64,000 bases of DNA from Marinifilum sp. N1E240. GTDB lineage: Bacteria; Bacteroidota; Bacteroidia; Bacteroidales; Marinifilaceae. This document shows, piece by piece, positions 1-8,589 of this stretch. The first letter of the stretch is position 1. Each line of letters opens with the position of its first letter. The stretch lies in assembly GCF_009295825.1 (NCBI RefSeq), contig NZ_WHKF01000001.1:895088-959087 (forward strand), in the 5' to 3' direction. The position numbers and the translations under genes were made by a program. The notes below the pieces were generated by a model, which had not been told where the DNA came from, ran no database searches, and saw nothing but the letters and a program-made list of their open reading frames with translations.

Positions 1-284
1 AAAGTCGAATGGTCGAATAGTCAAAAAGTCAAATGGTTTAAAAGTGGAATAGTTGTATTGTGGGTGTTTTTAACCACAAAGGAAAACGAAGTATTTCACA
101 AAGGACAGAAAGTAAAGAGCCTGAAAGGTTCTAATAATTATAGCCCGGGGCATCGCCCCGGGTAATTAGCATATAGATAAATCTGTCGCACGAGAAAATA
201 CTGATTAAAGAAATACAGTTCTTTGCGACGGAAATATCAAATGCTGGATTCATAGAATAAATAAGCAAACATCAACAATAAACA
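1..284. other. Upstream spacer with degenerate repeats and a GC-rich hairpin
   Basis: No gene is visible. The first 55 bases are a degenerate simple repeat built on GTCGAATAGTCAAA-like words. At 73-87 lies an ACCACAAAGGAAAAC word that recurs at about 2553 and 2677. At 144-162 CCCGGGGC and GCCCCGGG form an 8-bp stem around ATC, with no T-tract behind it, so it is more likely an intergenic palindrome than a terminator. Confidence 0.6.
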
Positions 285-2465
285 ATGAAAAAACTGACCT
301 TATTACTAATGGCATTCCTGTGTGTAGCGGGCGTGCAAGCCCAAAAGAGTTTCGAATTGGAGGACATCACCAACAAGGGAACATTTCGTGCCCGTTCGGT
401 ATATGGATTGCGATCGATGAATAGCGGAGAGAGCTATACAGTTCTGAAATCCGGATTAAAGATTGAACAGTATTCCTATGCTACGGGCGAATTGGAGGAA
501 CTTATCTTTGATTTGGCTGAGATTGGAAAAGATCAAATACAGAGCATTGATAGCTACGAATTTTCGGCTGATGAAAGAAAGATATTGATAGCCGGTAATC
601 GTGAAGACATTTACCGACACTCCTATTCGGCAGAGTTTTATGTGTACGATAGAGATCAGAAAACATTCGAAGCCTTATCGACAGGAAGACAGCAGCTGGC
701 AGACTTTTCTCCATCGGGAGATAGAGTGTGCTTTTTTAGAAAGAACAACCTGTTTGTGAAAGATCTGCAAAAGGGAAAAGAGACACAGATTACCTTCGAT
801 GGCAAATACAATCATATCATTAACGGTGCGCCCGATTGGGTTTACGAAGAGGAGTTCTCCTTCTCGCAAGGCTTTCAATGGTCGCCTGATGGAAAGACAA
901 TTGCCTATCTGCGTTTCGACGAGAGCAAGGTAAAACAATTCAACATGACCGTATTTAAGGGAATGAATCCTGAAAAGAAAGCCAATGCTTTGTATCCTGA
1001 GAATTACACCTTTAAATATCCAAAAGCAGGAGAGGACAACTCCATTGTGAGTGTTCATGTTTACGATCTGGCAAAAGCCAATACCACAACAATTAATGTG
1101 GGTGAAGAAACCGATCAGTACATTCCACGAATCAAATGGACTCAAGATTCAAAGGTGTTGAGTTTGGTGAGAATGAACCGTCATCAAAATCATTACGAAT
1201 TGTTATTGGCAGATGTGGAAAGTGGAAAAACACATTTGCTATACGAAGAGAAGAACAAAGCATGGATCGATATCAACGATGATTTGAGTTTCCTAAAAGA
1301 TGGAAAGCATTTTATCCTGACAAGTGAGAAATCAGGTTTTAACCACGTGTATTTGTACAACATGCAGGGCGAATTGGTGAGGCAAATCACCAAGGGAGAC
1401 TGGGAAGTGACTCAATTTTTAGGATACAATGAAGCAAAGAAACTGTTCTATTATCAGGCTGCAGCTGTATCGCCTTTGCAAAGAGAGATTTATTCGGTAG
1501 ACAGCAAGGGTAAAAAGACTACTTTACTGAGTGAGCAAAAAGGAACCAATAATGCCAACTTTAGCAAGGGACACAAGTACTACATCAACTATTTTTCGAG
1601 CAATGAGCAGCCTACCTTGGTGACTTTGCACAATGCCAAAGGAAAATTGGTGAGAACCCTGGAAGACAATAAAGATCTGCAAAAGAGAATGCAAGAATAC
1701 AAGTTGCCAAAGCGTGAGTTCTTTAGTTTTACCACATCGGAAGGAGTGGAGTTGAATGCCTGGATGATTAAGCCTGTAGACTTTGATGAGAACAAAGAGT
1801 ATCCTGCATTGTTGACTTTTTACGGTGGACCGGGATCTCAGCAGGTATTGGATCGTTACAGATTCGATTGGTCGGATTACCTGGCACAGGAAGGATTCGT
1901 AGTGGTTTGTGTAGACAACAGGGGAACTGGCGCAAGAGGGGAAGCCTTTAAGAAATGCACCTACATGCAAATACAGAATCTGGAAGCAATCGACTTGATT
2001 GAAACCGGAAAGTACATGGGCAAACAGCCGTTTATTGCTGCCGATAAAATTGCGGTGTATGGATGGAGCTTTGGTGGACAAATGTCGTCGCTATGCATGT
2101 TCCGTGGAGCAGATGTGTTTGCAGCGGGTATTGCTGTGGCTCCTGTAACTACCTACAGATATTACGATAGCATTTACTCGGAAAGATATTTAAGAACACC
2201 ACAAGAAAATCCTGAAGGATACGATGAGTATGCACCTATCTATTTTGCGGATCAGCTGAAAGGAAAGTTTCTGTTGGTACACGGAACATCAGATGATAAT
2301 GTGCACATGCAAAACACATTGGAGTTAGCAGAAGCATTGGTGCAAAACAACAAGAAATTTCAGATGCATTTGTATACCAATCGCAATCATGGGATTTATG
2401 GCGGACAAACAAGATTGCATTTGCACACTATGATGACAGATTTCCTTAAAGACAACCTGAAGTAA
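285..2465 (+). CDS. Dipeptidyl peptidase IV-type serine peptidase (S9B)
   Basis: Exported prolyl dipeptidyl/tripeptidyl peptidase of 726 aa, expected in the periplasm or outer membrane, removing Xaa-Pro units from the N-terminus of peptides. A signal peptide covers about residues 1-19 and ends VQA-Q. A DPPIV N-terminal beta-propeller fills about 80-460 and an alpha/beta-hydrolase domain about 490-726. The DWVYEEEF motif, which in DPP4 enzymes binds the free amino terminus of the substrate, is present. The catalytic triad is visible: Ser595 in GWSFGG, Asp in HGTSDDNVH (about 670) and His702 in NRNHGIYG. The length is normal for the family. The gene stands alone, followed by a repeat-rich spacer. 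DPP4 and prolyl tripeptidyl peptidase cannot be separated from sequence alone. Confidence 0.93.
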   Translation: MKKLTLLLMAFLCVAGVQAQKSFELEDITNKGTFRARSVYGLRSMNSGESYTVLKSGLKIEQYSYATGELEELIFDLAEIGKDQIQSIDSYEFSADERKILIAGNREDIYRHSYSAEFYVYDRDQKTFEALSTGRQQLADFSPSGDRVCFFRKNNLFVKDLQKGKETQITFDGKYNHIINGAPDWVYEEEFSFSQGFQWSPDGKTIAYLRFDESKVKQFNMTVFKGMNPEKKANALYPENYTFKYPKAGEDNSIVSVHVYDLAKANTTTINVGEETDQYIPRIKWTQDSKVLSLVRMNRHQNHYELLLADVESGKTHLLYEEKNKAWIDINDDLSFLKDGKHFILTSEKSGFNHVYLYNMQGELVRQITKGDWEVTQFLGYNEAKKLFYYQAAAVSPLQREIYSVDSKGKKTTLLSEQKGTNNANFSKGHKYYINYFSSNEQPTLVTLHNAKGKLVRTLEDNKDLQKRMQEYKLPKREFFSFTTSEGVELNAWMIKPVDFDENKEYPALLTFYGGPGSQQVLDRYRFDWSDYLAQEGFVVVCVDNRGTGARGEAFKKCTYMQIQNLEAIDLIETGKYMGKQPFIAADKIAVYGWSFGGQMSSLCMFRGADVFAAGIAVAPVTTYRYYDSIYSERYLRTPQENPEGYDEYAPIYFADQLKGKFLLVHGTSDDNVHMQNTLELAEALVQNNKKFQMHLYTNRNHGIYGGQTRLHLHTMMTDFLKDNLK

Positions 2466-2490
2466 TACGTTTTTGTTAGATGATAAATAT

Positions 2491-2757
2491 TGTAGAGGCG
2501 CACTGCTGTGCGTCTTTATTGCAATTTACAAGGATGTACAATCGTAGTTTTTACCACAAAGGAAAACGATGTACATCACAAAGTAACACAAAGTAGAATG
2601 TTGCCTTTGGTCGGTAAAAATAGTGTAGAGGCGCACTGCTGTGCGTCTTTTCAAGAGATTTTTAATTGTATTTTAAACCACAAAGGAAAACAAAGAAAAA
2701 AGGAAGGCATCTTCCTTAAATAATAAATCATGTAGAGACGCACTGCCGTGCGTCTTT
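2491..2757. repeat. Three copies of a 27-bp palindromic intergenic repeat
   Basis: Near-identical 27-bp copies lie at 2491-2517, 2624-2650 and 2731-2757. Each starts TGTAGAG and contains the imperfect palindrome GRCGCACTGCYGTGCGTC followed by TTT. Between them are two ACCACAAAGGAAAAC words (about 2553 and 2677) that also occur at 73. The copies are spaced about 133 and 107 bp apart. An open frame at 2508-2723 runs through two of the copies and is unlikely to be a gene. I see nothing else in 2466-3084. Confidence 0.8.
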
Positions 2758-3084
2758 TCAATTCTGACCCGGAGCAATGTTCCGGTTTTTTTGTGTCATG
2801 TAGGTTTATTGGATAGGTTTGACAATGTTCAAATAATAAATTCGGGACTTATTAGGTAAGAAGTAAAACAATTAAAGAATTACCGCATGAATGTACCGTT
2901 TTACATGGGTAAAACTTATTTATAGTGAATCTAATCGAATTTAGGATACATAAATCGATAGTGATTGGTTAAATTCGGAATTGATATTCAAGCTTCAACA
3001 GGAGTAAAAGAGGATCGTATTTCATTCTTTATAGGAAATGTTTTGTCAATCTGTTGTGAAAAGTATTAAGTAAAAAGATATACT

Positions 3085-3651
3085 ATGAATAGAATTTTGA
3101 TTTTAATACTCTTAAGCTTTTTTGCTACCACTTTATTCGGACAAGAAAGCACAAGTAGTTATTCAACAAGCTTAAGGAACGAAACTCCGGTTTATACCGA
3201 ATTCTCTACCAATGGAAAGTATATTGCAGCAGGGGTTTATAGAGCCGTTCGTGTCTGGGAAATTTCTACGAATTCATTTAAAGATTACCCAACAAGATTA
3301 AAGAATGAGACTCCACTTTTTATAAAATTTTCGCCAGACGATAAATACATAGCGGCAGGTATATATGGAGCGGTAAGAGTTTGGGAATTAAATTCTGAGA
3401 ACTTCATTGACTATAAGGTGAAATTAAAAAATACGACCCCAAATTCGGTAAGCTTTTCTCCCGATGGAAATTATATTGCAACAGGAGTTTATGGAGCAGT
3501 AAGAGTCTGGAATATTAAATCGGGTGAATTTGTAGATTACCGAACAAGGTTAAAGAATGAAACTCCGGAGCATGTGAATTTCTCGCCCGATAGCCGCTTT
3601 ATTGTTGCAGGAGTTTACGGAGAAGTTAGAACCTGGAAAATAATCAATTAA
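3085..3651 (+). CDS. Exported four-unit WD40-like repeat protein
   Basis: A 188-aa protein with a signal peptide (about 1-19, ending LFG-Q). The rest is four near-identical 42-residue units starting at about residues 30, 72, 114 and 156. Each has the pattern L-K-N-E-T-P, then F-S-P-D-x-K-Y-I-A-A-G-V-Y-G, then A-V-R-V-W-E-I. That is a WD40/YVTN-type beta-propeller blade. Four blades are too few for a usual single-chain propeller (6-8), so it may dimerise or pack against another protein. Only 15 bases separate it from the next gene and the third overlaps the second, so the three look like one transcript. Function unknown. Confidence 0.8.
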   Translation: MNRILILILLSFFATTLFGQESTSSYSTSLRNETPVYTEFSTNGKYIAAGVYRAVRVWEISTNSFKDYPTRLKNETPLFIKFSPDDKYIAAGIYGAVRVWELNSENFIDYKVKLKNTTPNSVSFSPDGNYIATGVYGAVRVWNIKSGEFVDYRTRLKNETPEHVNFSPDSRFIVAGVYGEVRTWKIIN

Positions 3652-3666
3652 AAGCTATCCCACCAT

Positions 3667-4935
3667 ATGAGAATTGAAACCGTAAAAAACGCTGAGCTGT
3701 ATTTTATTCTAGCTGCTAATTTTGATAGTGATTCATCCTTTGTTGATTCAATGGAAAACGATTCGTTTTTAGATCGAATGATTGATGTTCAGAAAGATGA
3801 GTTGGATTCAAAATTAAATGCGGTAATACAACGAAAAAAAGTTTATGAGGGCACTGTAGAATTTAATAATACGGATTACCCTTTAAACATATACATCAAT
3901 GATTTTACGGATTACAATTGTTCGCTTATTTACATTAAGGTTTCAATAAATAAGGATACCCAATATAAGGATTACGTAAATCTAATTTATGGGAAAAACA
4001 TTTTATACAAATCGCATGTAGAAAAACATTCATTGTTTGATTATCTCAGGGAGCATAACATATGCACCAAAAACGTAGGAGACATTTTTCTATTTCAGCA
4101 GATAAAAGAGTTGCATCCAGCTCTTCCGAGTGATTATGAAAGTGGTTTAGCCTATATCGAAAAATACAAACAGGATATTCATCAAATACTATTGATGTCT
4201 GATACTCAATCAAAGCATTTAAGAATCGATAATCACAAATCAAACTTTGAGAGCATATCTAATTTCTATGGAACAATAGATTTGTGCTCTCCAGTTACCC
4301 TTCTGCAATTTTATCAGTACCCAATTACATCCATTCACAACGATAATAGTAAAATAGATATGCAGCAACGTGCTTGTTGGTGGCTCGTTATTACGGATAT
4401 GATTTTTGTCCAAAAGATGGTTCTTATTGATATTTTAAAGCGAATTAATCAAGTACAAACAAAAAAGGGGAGCAATACTGTAAAAGCAACAACACAGTTG
4501 GGAAGAGTATTGATACAGATGAAAGATTTTTGGTATTTCGAAGATTTAAAACAAGAGATAACCAAGGCTGTAGTAAATAAAATTAAGAGTAGGCTGGGTA
4601 TTATATCCCTTTTAAATAGTGTATTGGAACGAATTGAATATCTGGAAAATCTTGTTCTCAGGGAAAACAATGAAAAACAGAACAGTCACAATCTTTATCT
4701 CAACATAATTTTATTGGCAATTGCTGTGATACAAATTGTGCCAATTATTTTTGAAATACTTGAAACAGTTGATAAAAGTGGAGTCATATCTGTTACAACA
4801 ATTGTAATGTGGGTAAAGGCTTTTCTGATCAGTATAACATTACCATTGATGATTTTATTATTAAGAAAAGTAAATAACATCAGAATTGCAAGGTCAATTG
4901 TACCCATAAAAACAAAGACGAATGCAAATGATTAA
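3667..4935 (+). CDS. Uncharacterised protein with C-terminal two-helix membrane anchor
   Basis: A 422-aa protein I do not recognise. About 340 residues are predicted soluble, with no signal peptide. A short coiled-coil-like stretch (about 315-342, LLNSVLERIEYLENLVLREN) leads into two transmembrane helices at about 344-365 and 374-398, and a basic tail. This layout (large cytosolic body, C-terminal helical hairpin) resembles CorA-type or effector-type membrane proteins, but no GMN motif of CorA is present. Its stop codon lies inside the start of the SET-domain gene (14-bp overlap), which indicates translational coupling. A and T content is high and codon use is similar to its two neighbours. 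Function open. Confidence 0.75.
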   Translation: MRIETVKNAELYFILAANFDSDSSFVDSMENDSFLDRMIDVQKDELDSKLNAVIQRKKVYEGTVEFNNTDYPLNIYINDFTDYNCSLIYIKVSINKDTQYKDYVNLIYGKNILYKSHVEKHSLFDYLREHNICTKNVGDIFLFQQIKELHPALPSDYESGLAYIEKYKQDIHQILLMSDTQSKHLRIDNHKSNFESISNFYGTIDLCSPVTLLQFYQYPITSIHNDNSKIDMQQRACWWLVITDMIFVQKMVLIDILKRINQVQTKKGSNTVKATTQLGRVLIQMKDFWYFEDLKQEITKAVVNKIKSRLGIISLLNSVLERIEYLENLVLRENNEKQNSHNLYLNIILLAIAVIQIVPIIFEILETVDKSGVISVTTIVMWVKAFLISITLPLMILLLRKVNNIRIARSIVPIKTKTNAND

Positions 4936-5476
4936 TCTAACCGATCAGCAAGTTGAGCAGCTTAATTCTTTAGAAAGAGTGAGCGATTTTCCTTCTATTT
5001 TTAAAACTCCAGGGCTAAATACGAAGGTAGATTACAAACAAAGAAGCGCCACAGGTGGAGTGTGCTTGTTTGCGAAAGAAAGGATAGAAGAAAATGAGAT
5101 CATTTGTTTTGGAAACGGTTCAATAATCGATAAACCAATCATCTATTCCTATCAAATTGAGGAGAATATGCACCTGATTGGTCCAGGAGGATTGGATCAC
5201 AACTGTCAAAAACCAAATTGCTATCTCGAAAGTGGAACGCATAATTTTATTGCTCTTCGTACGATCGAAAAAGATGAATTTTTAAGCTTTAATTACTTAA
5301 CAACGGAGTATAGCATGAACAACTCCTTTCTTTGCAATTGCGGAGAAGAAGGATGTTTTAAAAATATTAAGGGATTTAAATATTTGACGAATCGAGAGAA
5401 GGAATATGTATCCAGGAACTTTCAGATGTCAGATTATATAAAAAAGAGATACTCTGATTTTCAAAATAGTATTTAA
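4922..5476 (+). CDS. SET-domain protein, putative protein lysine methyltransferase
   Basis: A 184-aa protein with the hallmarks of a compact SET domain. There is an N-terminal SET-N piece GGVCLFAKERI (about 45-55). The pseudoknot motif DHNCQKPNC (92-100) stands in for the usual NHSCxPN, and ALRTIEKDEFLSFNY (111-125) for the usual A-R-x-I-x-x-G-E-E-L-x-x-x-Y. A post-SET CxCx4C follows at 138-145, with C95 as the likely fourth zinc ligand. Known family members transfer methyl groups from S-adenosylmethionine to lysines. The start at 4922 overlaps the previous gene; ATG 4928 is an alternative. Target unknown; the operon partners are the natural candidates. Confidence 0.82.
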   Translation: MQMINLTDQQVEQLNSLERVSDFPSIFKTPGLNTKVDYKQRSATGGVCLFAKERIEENEIICFGNGSIIDKPIIYSYQIEENMHLIGPGGLDHNCQKPNCYLESGTHNFIALRTIEKDEFLSFNYLTTEYSMNNSFLCNCGEEGCFKNIKGFKYLTNREKEYVSRNFQMSDYIKKRYSDFQNSI

Positions 5477-6130
5477 GGATACGATAGAAGGAAAGAAAAC
5501 CACAACTCTAAAAGTAGTTTGCTTAAAATACCTAATAATTAGAATGTTAAAATTCATAAATTCGTTTGTTAATAAATGAAAAATATTTATATTGTATAGT
5601 GAATTGAAATGGTAAGACTGATGATTTAATTGTTTAGATCAGTTTTATAGAGAAGGAAAATATAAATTTCGTTTGCCGCGGGACTATAAATTAGCAGACG
5701 AAGAACAAAACAATTTACTTATGCATACCACCAAATCTGCATTGGGCAAGCAATTACTAAGCTTGACAAATTCTCAAAAGAAAAATTTCGGAAGACTGGG
5801 CACGGTGCCCCGCTGAATGAATCTTACCCAGGTGTAAATTCATTCACAAAACTGTCTGCAAAGGCTTTGCATGTATTCTTTACTTCCAATAATCAGGAAT
5901 AAGAATCTTGTGAAGCATCCTACGAATCGTTCGCATCCCGATGAACGAGTAAAAATCCCACTATAAGAAGGTCTTACCAGGTAACTGGTGAGCAAATTTA
6001 AATGAAGCACGCTTGCTGTTGCGAATAAAGCAATTGTTTGTATTGATAAGATTGTAATTGCACGAACATGCTAATCTGTAAGGGATACAGGAAGATGTAA
6101 AGAGAAATCAATTGAACAAAACACAAAATA
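5477..6130. other. Gene-poor spacer with two hairpins
   Basis: About 650 bases without a convincing gene. A GGGCAC/GTGCCC palindrome lies at 5798-5810. It is followed by a 9-bp stem, TGAATGAAT at 5814-5822 with ATTCATTCA at 5838-5846. A 31-codon frame (5721-5816) ends in the first palindrome and has no recognisable features. The word GCATTGGGCAAGCA at about 5740 is shared with the palindromic element near 8560, so part of this spacer may be remnant repeat. Confidence 0.5.
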
Positions 6131-6394
6131 CAACAAGCGATAAGGGTACTTACATAAGGCGATAAGAGCACTTACATAGAGCGATAAGGGTACTTACAAC
6201 AAGTGATAGGAGTAGTTACATAGAGCGATAAGAGCACTTACAACAAGTGATAAGAGTACTTACATAGAGTGATAGGAGCACTTACAACAAGCGATAAGGG
6301 TACTTACATAGAGTGATAGGAGTACTTACAACAAGTGATAAGGGTACTTACATAGAGCGATAAGAGTACATTCATCAAGTGATAGTAAGCATTA
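6131..6394. repeat. Twelve-unit 22-bp tandem repeat array with 44-bp alternation
   Basis: Twelve consecutive 22-bp units, all the same length, with a core GATAAGGGTACTTA. Units 3-10 alternate strictly between a CAACAAG head and a CATAGAG head, giving a 44-bp higher-order period. Almost all differences among the central units are transitions (C/T or A/G) at four fixed positions. The last two units (from 6351) are degenerate. 22 bp is about two helical turns, so equivalent bases face the same side of the helix. The repeat is contiguous, so it is not a CRISPR. There is no open frame through it. It ends about 170 bp before the next gene. Confidence 0.93.
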
Positions 6395-6561
6395 CATACA
6401 GTAAGAAAAAACGAAAAAGGAGGTCAAAAAATGAAACAGTAGATGAATAAAGGCAAGTTTTAGGCGAAACAAGCAACGAATAGGTATAGATTCTTAATTG
6501 AATGCTATTCAAACAAAGATTCACCCTATGTAGGTGAAAGTGTTAACTTAAATTGTTATTT

Positions 6562-7488
6562 ATGAATTACATACAACAGCAGTTGGTCAGGCAGATGAAA
6601 AGTTTCCTGGCTTTTAAAAAGGAGCACGAAACAGAAATAGCTGAAAATCCTTTGTTGGTGAATATGGTGACTGATATTGAAAATATCGATATTGATGTGA
6701 CTGCATTAATGGCTCAACAGGATAGAAACAGCAAAGCTCTTACTCATGAAAAATCATCGAAAAGTGAGGTTCTGGTTGATAAAGTGGTGAACACTTGCGA
6801 TTTATTGAACAGTTATGGCAACTACGTGAATTTTGCCGTGTTTACCAACATCGAAGGTTGTAGCAGAACCGAGTTATCGCGATGCAGAGATGAGGAGTTA
6901 TTAATTCGCGCAGGAAAAGTAAAAGACATTCTGAGCGATAACCCTACTGAGGCAAGCGAGGCAACCGTAACAGCCGAAGATATTACGGCTTTGGAAACTG
7001 CAATTGCAGATGTACATGCGGTGATTGATATCCCTCAGGAATTCAGAAGGATTCAGCATGAAATTACCTTAAAGCTGGATAAGGATCTGAATAATTACAA
7101 AGGTATCATGAACAATTCTTTAAAGGATTACATGCATTCGAAGTATAAGGTGGCGAAGCCTGAATTTTATGCTGCATTTGCTTTATCGGTTGAGATAGAT
7201 GCTTTACCACAGCGTAAAAGAGCTTTGATAGGAACCATTACAGATGATAATGGCGAGCCGATTCGAAACGTGCGCGTTTCGGTTGATGGTGCTAAGCCAA
7301 TTATTAAAGGTGGACAAAAGGGTGGATACTTTTTCCAGAACCTAACTGCTGGTCAGCATCAGTTGACTTTTAGCAGAAAATCCTACCAATCGGTTTCGGT
7401 GAACATTTTAATTGTTCCCGATCACACTGCCACTTTAGATGTGGTATTGAATAATATAGAAGTAGAAGAAGCAGTTGCCGCAGAGTAG
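6562..7488 (+). CDS. Uncharacterised protein with C-terminal carboxypeptidase-regulatory-like domain
   Basis: A 308-aa protein starting at the ATG MNYIQQQLVRQ. An upstream in-frame TTG at 6553 is less likely. There is no signal peptide. Residues about 1-215 are helical and acidic and not recognised. About 220-305 form a carboxypeptidase-D-regulatory-like beta-sandwich, recognisable by the run RALIGTITDDNGEPIRNVRVSV, then GGYFFQNLTAG and a final TLDVVLNNI. Such domains usually occur at the N-terminus of TonB-dependent receptors or on surface proteins, so a C-terminal position in a leaderless protein is uncommon. The gene is monocistronic: a repeat array lies upstream and a strong terminator follows. 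Confidence 0.8.
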   Translation: MNYIQQQLVRQMKSFLAFKKEHETEIAENPLLVNMVTDIENIDIDVTALMAQQDRNSKALTHEKSSKSEVLVDKVVNTCDLLNSYGNYVNFAVFTNIEGCSRTELSRCRDEELLIRAGKVKDILSDNPTEASEATVTAEDITALETAIADVHAVIDIPQEFRRIQHEITLKLDKDLNNYKGIMNNSLKDYMHSKYKVAKPEFYAAFALSVEIDALPQRKRALIGTITDDNGEPIRNVRVSVDGAKPIIKGGQKGGYFFQNLTAGQHQLTFSRKSYQSVSVNILIVPDHTATLDVVLNNIEVEEAVAAE

Positions 7489-7527
7489 GCTGTTCTTAAT
7501 TCTCTTTTGTTTTGCCTAAAGTATATG

Positions 7528-7554
7528 AGCCACCAAGCAATTGGTGGCTTTTTT
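7528..7554 (+). terminator. Rho-independent terminator
   Basis: AGCCACCAA (7528-7536), loop GCAA, TTGGTGGCT (7541-7549), then TTTTTA: a perfect 9-bp stem capped by a GNRA tetraloop, 40 bases after the preceding stop codon. Confidence 0.92.
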
Positions 7555-7857
7555 ATTTGCAGTAAACATAGCATTTCAGGAATAGCAATAGCTTAGGAAT
7601 ACTACTATTATCATATTAAAAGATTATTTAGAATAAATCTACAAGCAGATACAATACATAAATTGAAGCTTATTGGTTAAATTGGAATTTATTTTATCAA
7701 TAAATTGAAGAATATTTCTTTTGCAAAAGATAAAAAGCTTTTGGATTTACTTGTGCTGAGTAGTGGTTTGTAAATTAGAGAAATACGAAAATGAATAGTT
7801 AGGTTGTAAAACGCATAGCGTGTTATAAATATGTTAGGCATTATTTGAAAAACGACA
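7555..7857. other. AT-rich spacer
   Basis: About 300 bases of very AT-rich DNA between the terminator and the next gene. I see no gene and no clear TTTG / TAnnTTTG promoter. Confidence 0.5.
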
Positions 7858-8346
7858 ATGAACGATATTAGAAATAAAATATGGTATTTTTTAGTTGACT
7901 CAAAAACAAATGAGATTCTGTCTTCTCTGATTGTTGTAAAGTATCAGAAATGGGATTTATATACAAATATATTTCTTGTAGTAACAACTTCTTCAAGTGT
8001 CGCAGCATGGACTATTTGGAATGTTTATCCAACATTATGGGCATTAATAATTGGACTAAGTCAGGTAATAACATTGATTAAACCTTACTTTTTATTCCCA
8101 AAATATATTAAAGTCTTTAACGAAAAGAGTATTCGTTGGCAACACCTATCATTAGAACTTGAAGAAATTTGGTTTGAATTAAATCAAGCACTAATTGATG
8201 AAAAAGCTTTAAGCTCTAAGTTCTTTGAGCTGAAAAAGAAAAGTTTAACATTTGACAATGTACCCGAAGATATTATCTTTTTTAGTCATGATAAGCTACA
8301 AACCATCGCTGAAAAAAAGTCCGAAATAAGTTTAACAAAAATTTGA
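7858..8346 (+). CDS. Small two-TM protein with SLATT-like layout
   Basis: A 162-aa protein with a short N-terminal amphipathic segment, two transmembrane helices (about 31-52 and 57-79) and a charged helical region (about 85-162) likely to form a coiled coil. This order resembles SLATT-type membrane proteins that accompany nucleotide-signalling defence systems. No domain motif proves it, and no nucleotidyltransferase is nearby. It is followed after five bases by a tiny proline-rich gene, so the two are probably co-transcribed. The 3' flank carries palindromic repeats, which fits an accessory cargo. Function unknown. Confidence 0.65.
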   Translation: MNDIRNKIWYFLVDSKTNEILSSLIVVKYQKWDLYTNIFLVVTTSSSVAAWTIWNVYPTLWALIIGLSQVITLIKPYFLFPKYIKVFNEKSIRWQHLSLELEEIWFELNQALIDEKALSSKFFELKKKSLTFDNVPEDIIFFSHDKLQTIAEKKSEISLTKI

Positions 8347-8351
8347 ATAAA

Positions 8352-8480
8352 ATGAGTAAAGAAAAACAAACACCAAGACCACAACCGAGACCAACTCCAC
8401 AGCCGAGTCCTAAACCAGAAATAAAGAGTTTTCCTGGACATAGAAACCCACCGCCGCCACCACCCAAAAAAAATAAATAA
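8352..8480 (+). CDS. 42-residue proline-rich mini-protein
   Basis: A 42-aa open frame five bases after the two-TM gene. It starts MSKEKQTPRPQP and continues with alternating Pro and Arg/Gln/Lys (PRPTPQPSPKP). A short FPGHRN segment follows, then six prolines and a basic KKNK end. No signal peptide or membrane segment. Close spacing, same strand and a strongly non-random composition argue that it is translated. Proline-rich peptides of this sort can bind SH3-like or membrane partners, but here that is inference. Its TAA is followed directly by an ATG opening another short frame (8481-8639) that runs through palindromic repeats and is probably not a gene. Confidence 0.55.
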   Translation: MSKEKQTPRPQPRPTPQPSPKPEIKSFPGHRNPPPPPPKKNK

Positions 8481-8510
8481 ATGGATTTCGAAGAAACAAA
8501 AAACCCTGAT

Positions 8511-8589
8511 GGCGCGAGTGTTTCACTCGTGTCCTGCTATGCAGAGGAATTGATGTTTTGCATTGGGCAAGCACCGAGTTGCAAACTCG
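8511..8589. repeat. Composite palindromic element (two hairpins)
   Basis: The first hairpin is GGCGCGAGTG / CACTCGTGTC around TTT (8511-8533), a 10-bp stem with two G-T pairs. The second is CGAGTT / AACTCG around GCA (8575-8589). The GCGCGAG-to-CTCGTG design recurs at about 10353-10371 and 10902-10921, so this is a small dispersed family. Otherwise the 8481-8895 spacer holds only the direct-repeat copy at 8675 and no gene. Confidence 0.7.

Noticed and set aside
2508-2723. 71-codon open frame between the DPP4 and WD-repeat genes
   Set aside because: It passes through two copies of the palindromic repeat and the shared ACCACAAAGG words, with no protein features.
6131-6394. CRISPR array
   Set aside because: The 22-bp units follow each other without spacers and no cas genes are present, so this is a plain tandem repeat.
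7858-8346. Complete nucleotide-signalling (CBASS-like) defence system
   Set aside because: Only a SLATT-like membrane protein is visible; no nucleotidyltransferase or other system component lies nearby.
8282-8467. Glycine-rich frame on the minus strand
   Set aside because: It is the antisense image of the proline-rich mini-gene (Pro codons read backwards as Gly); the plus-strand frame has better spacing and start.
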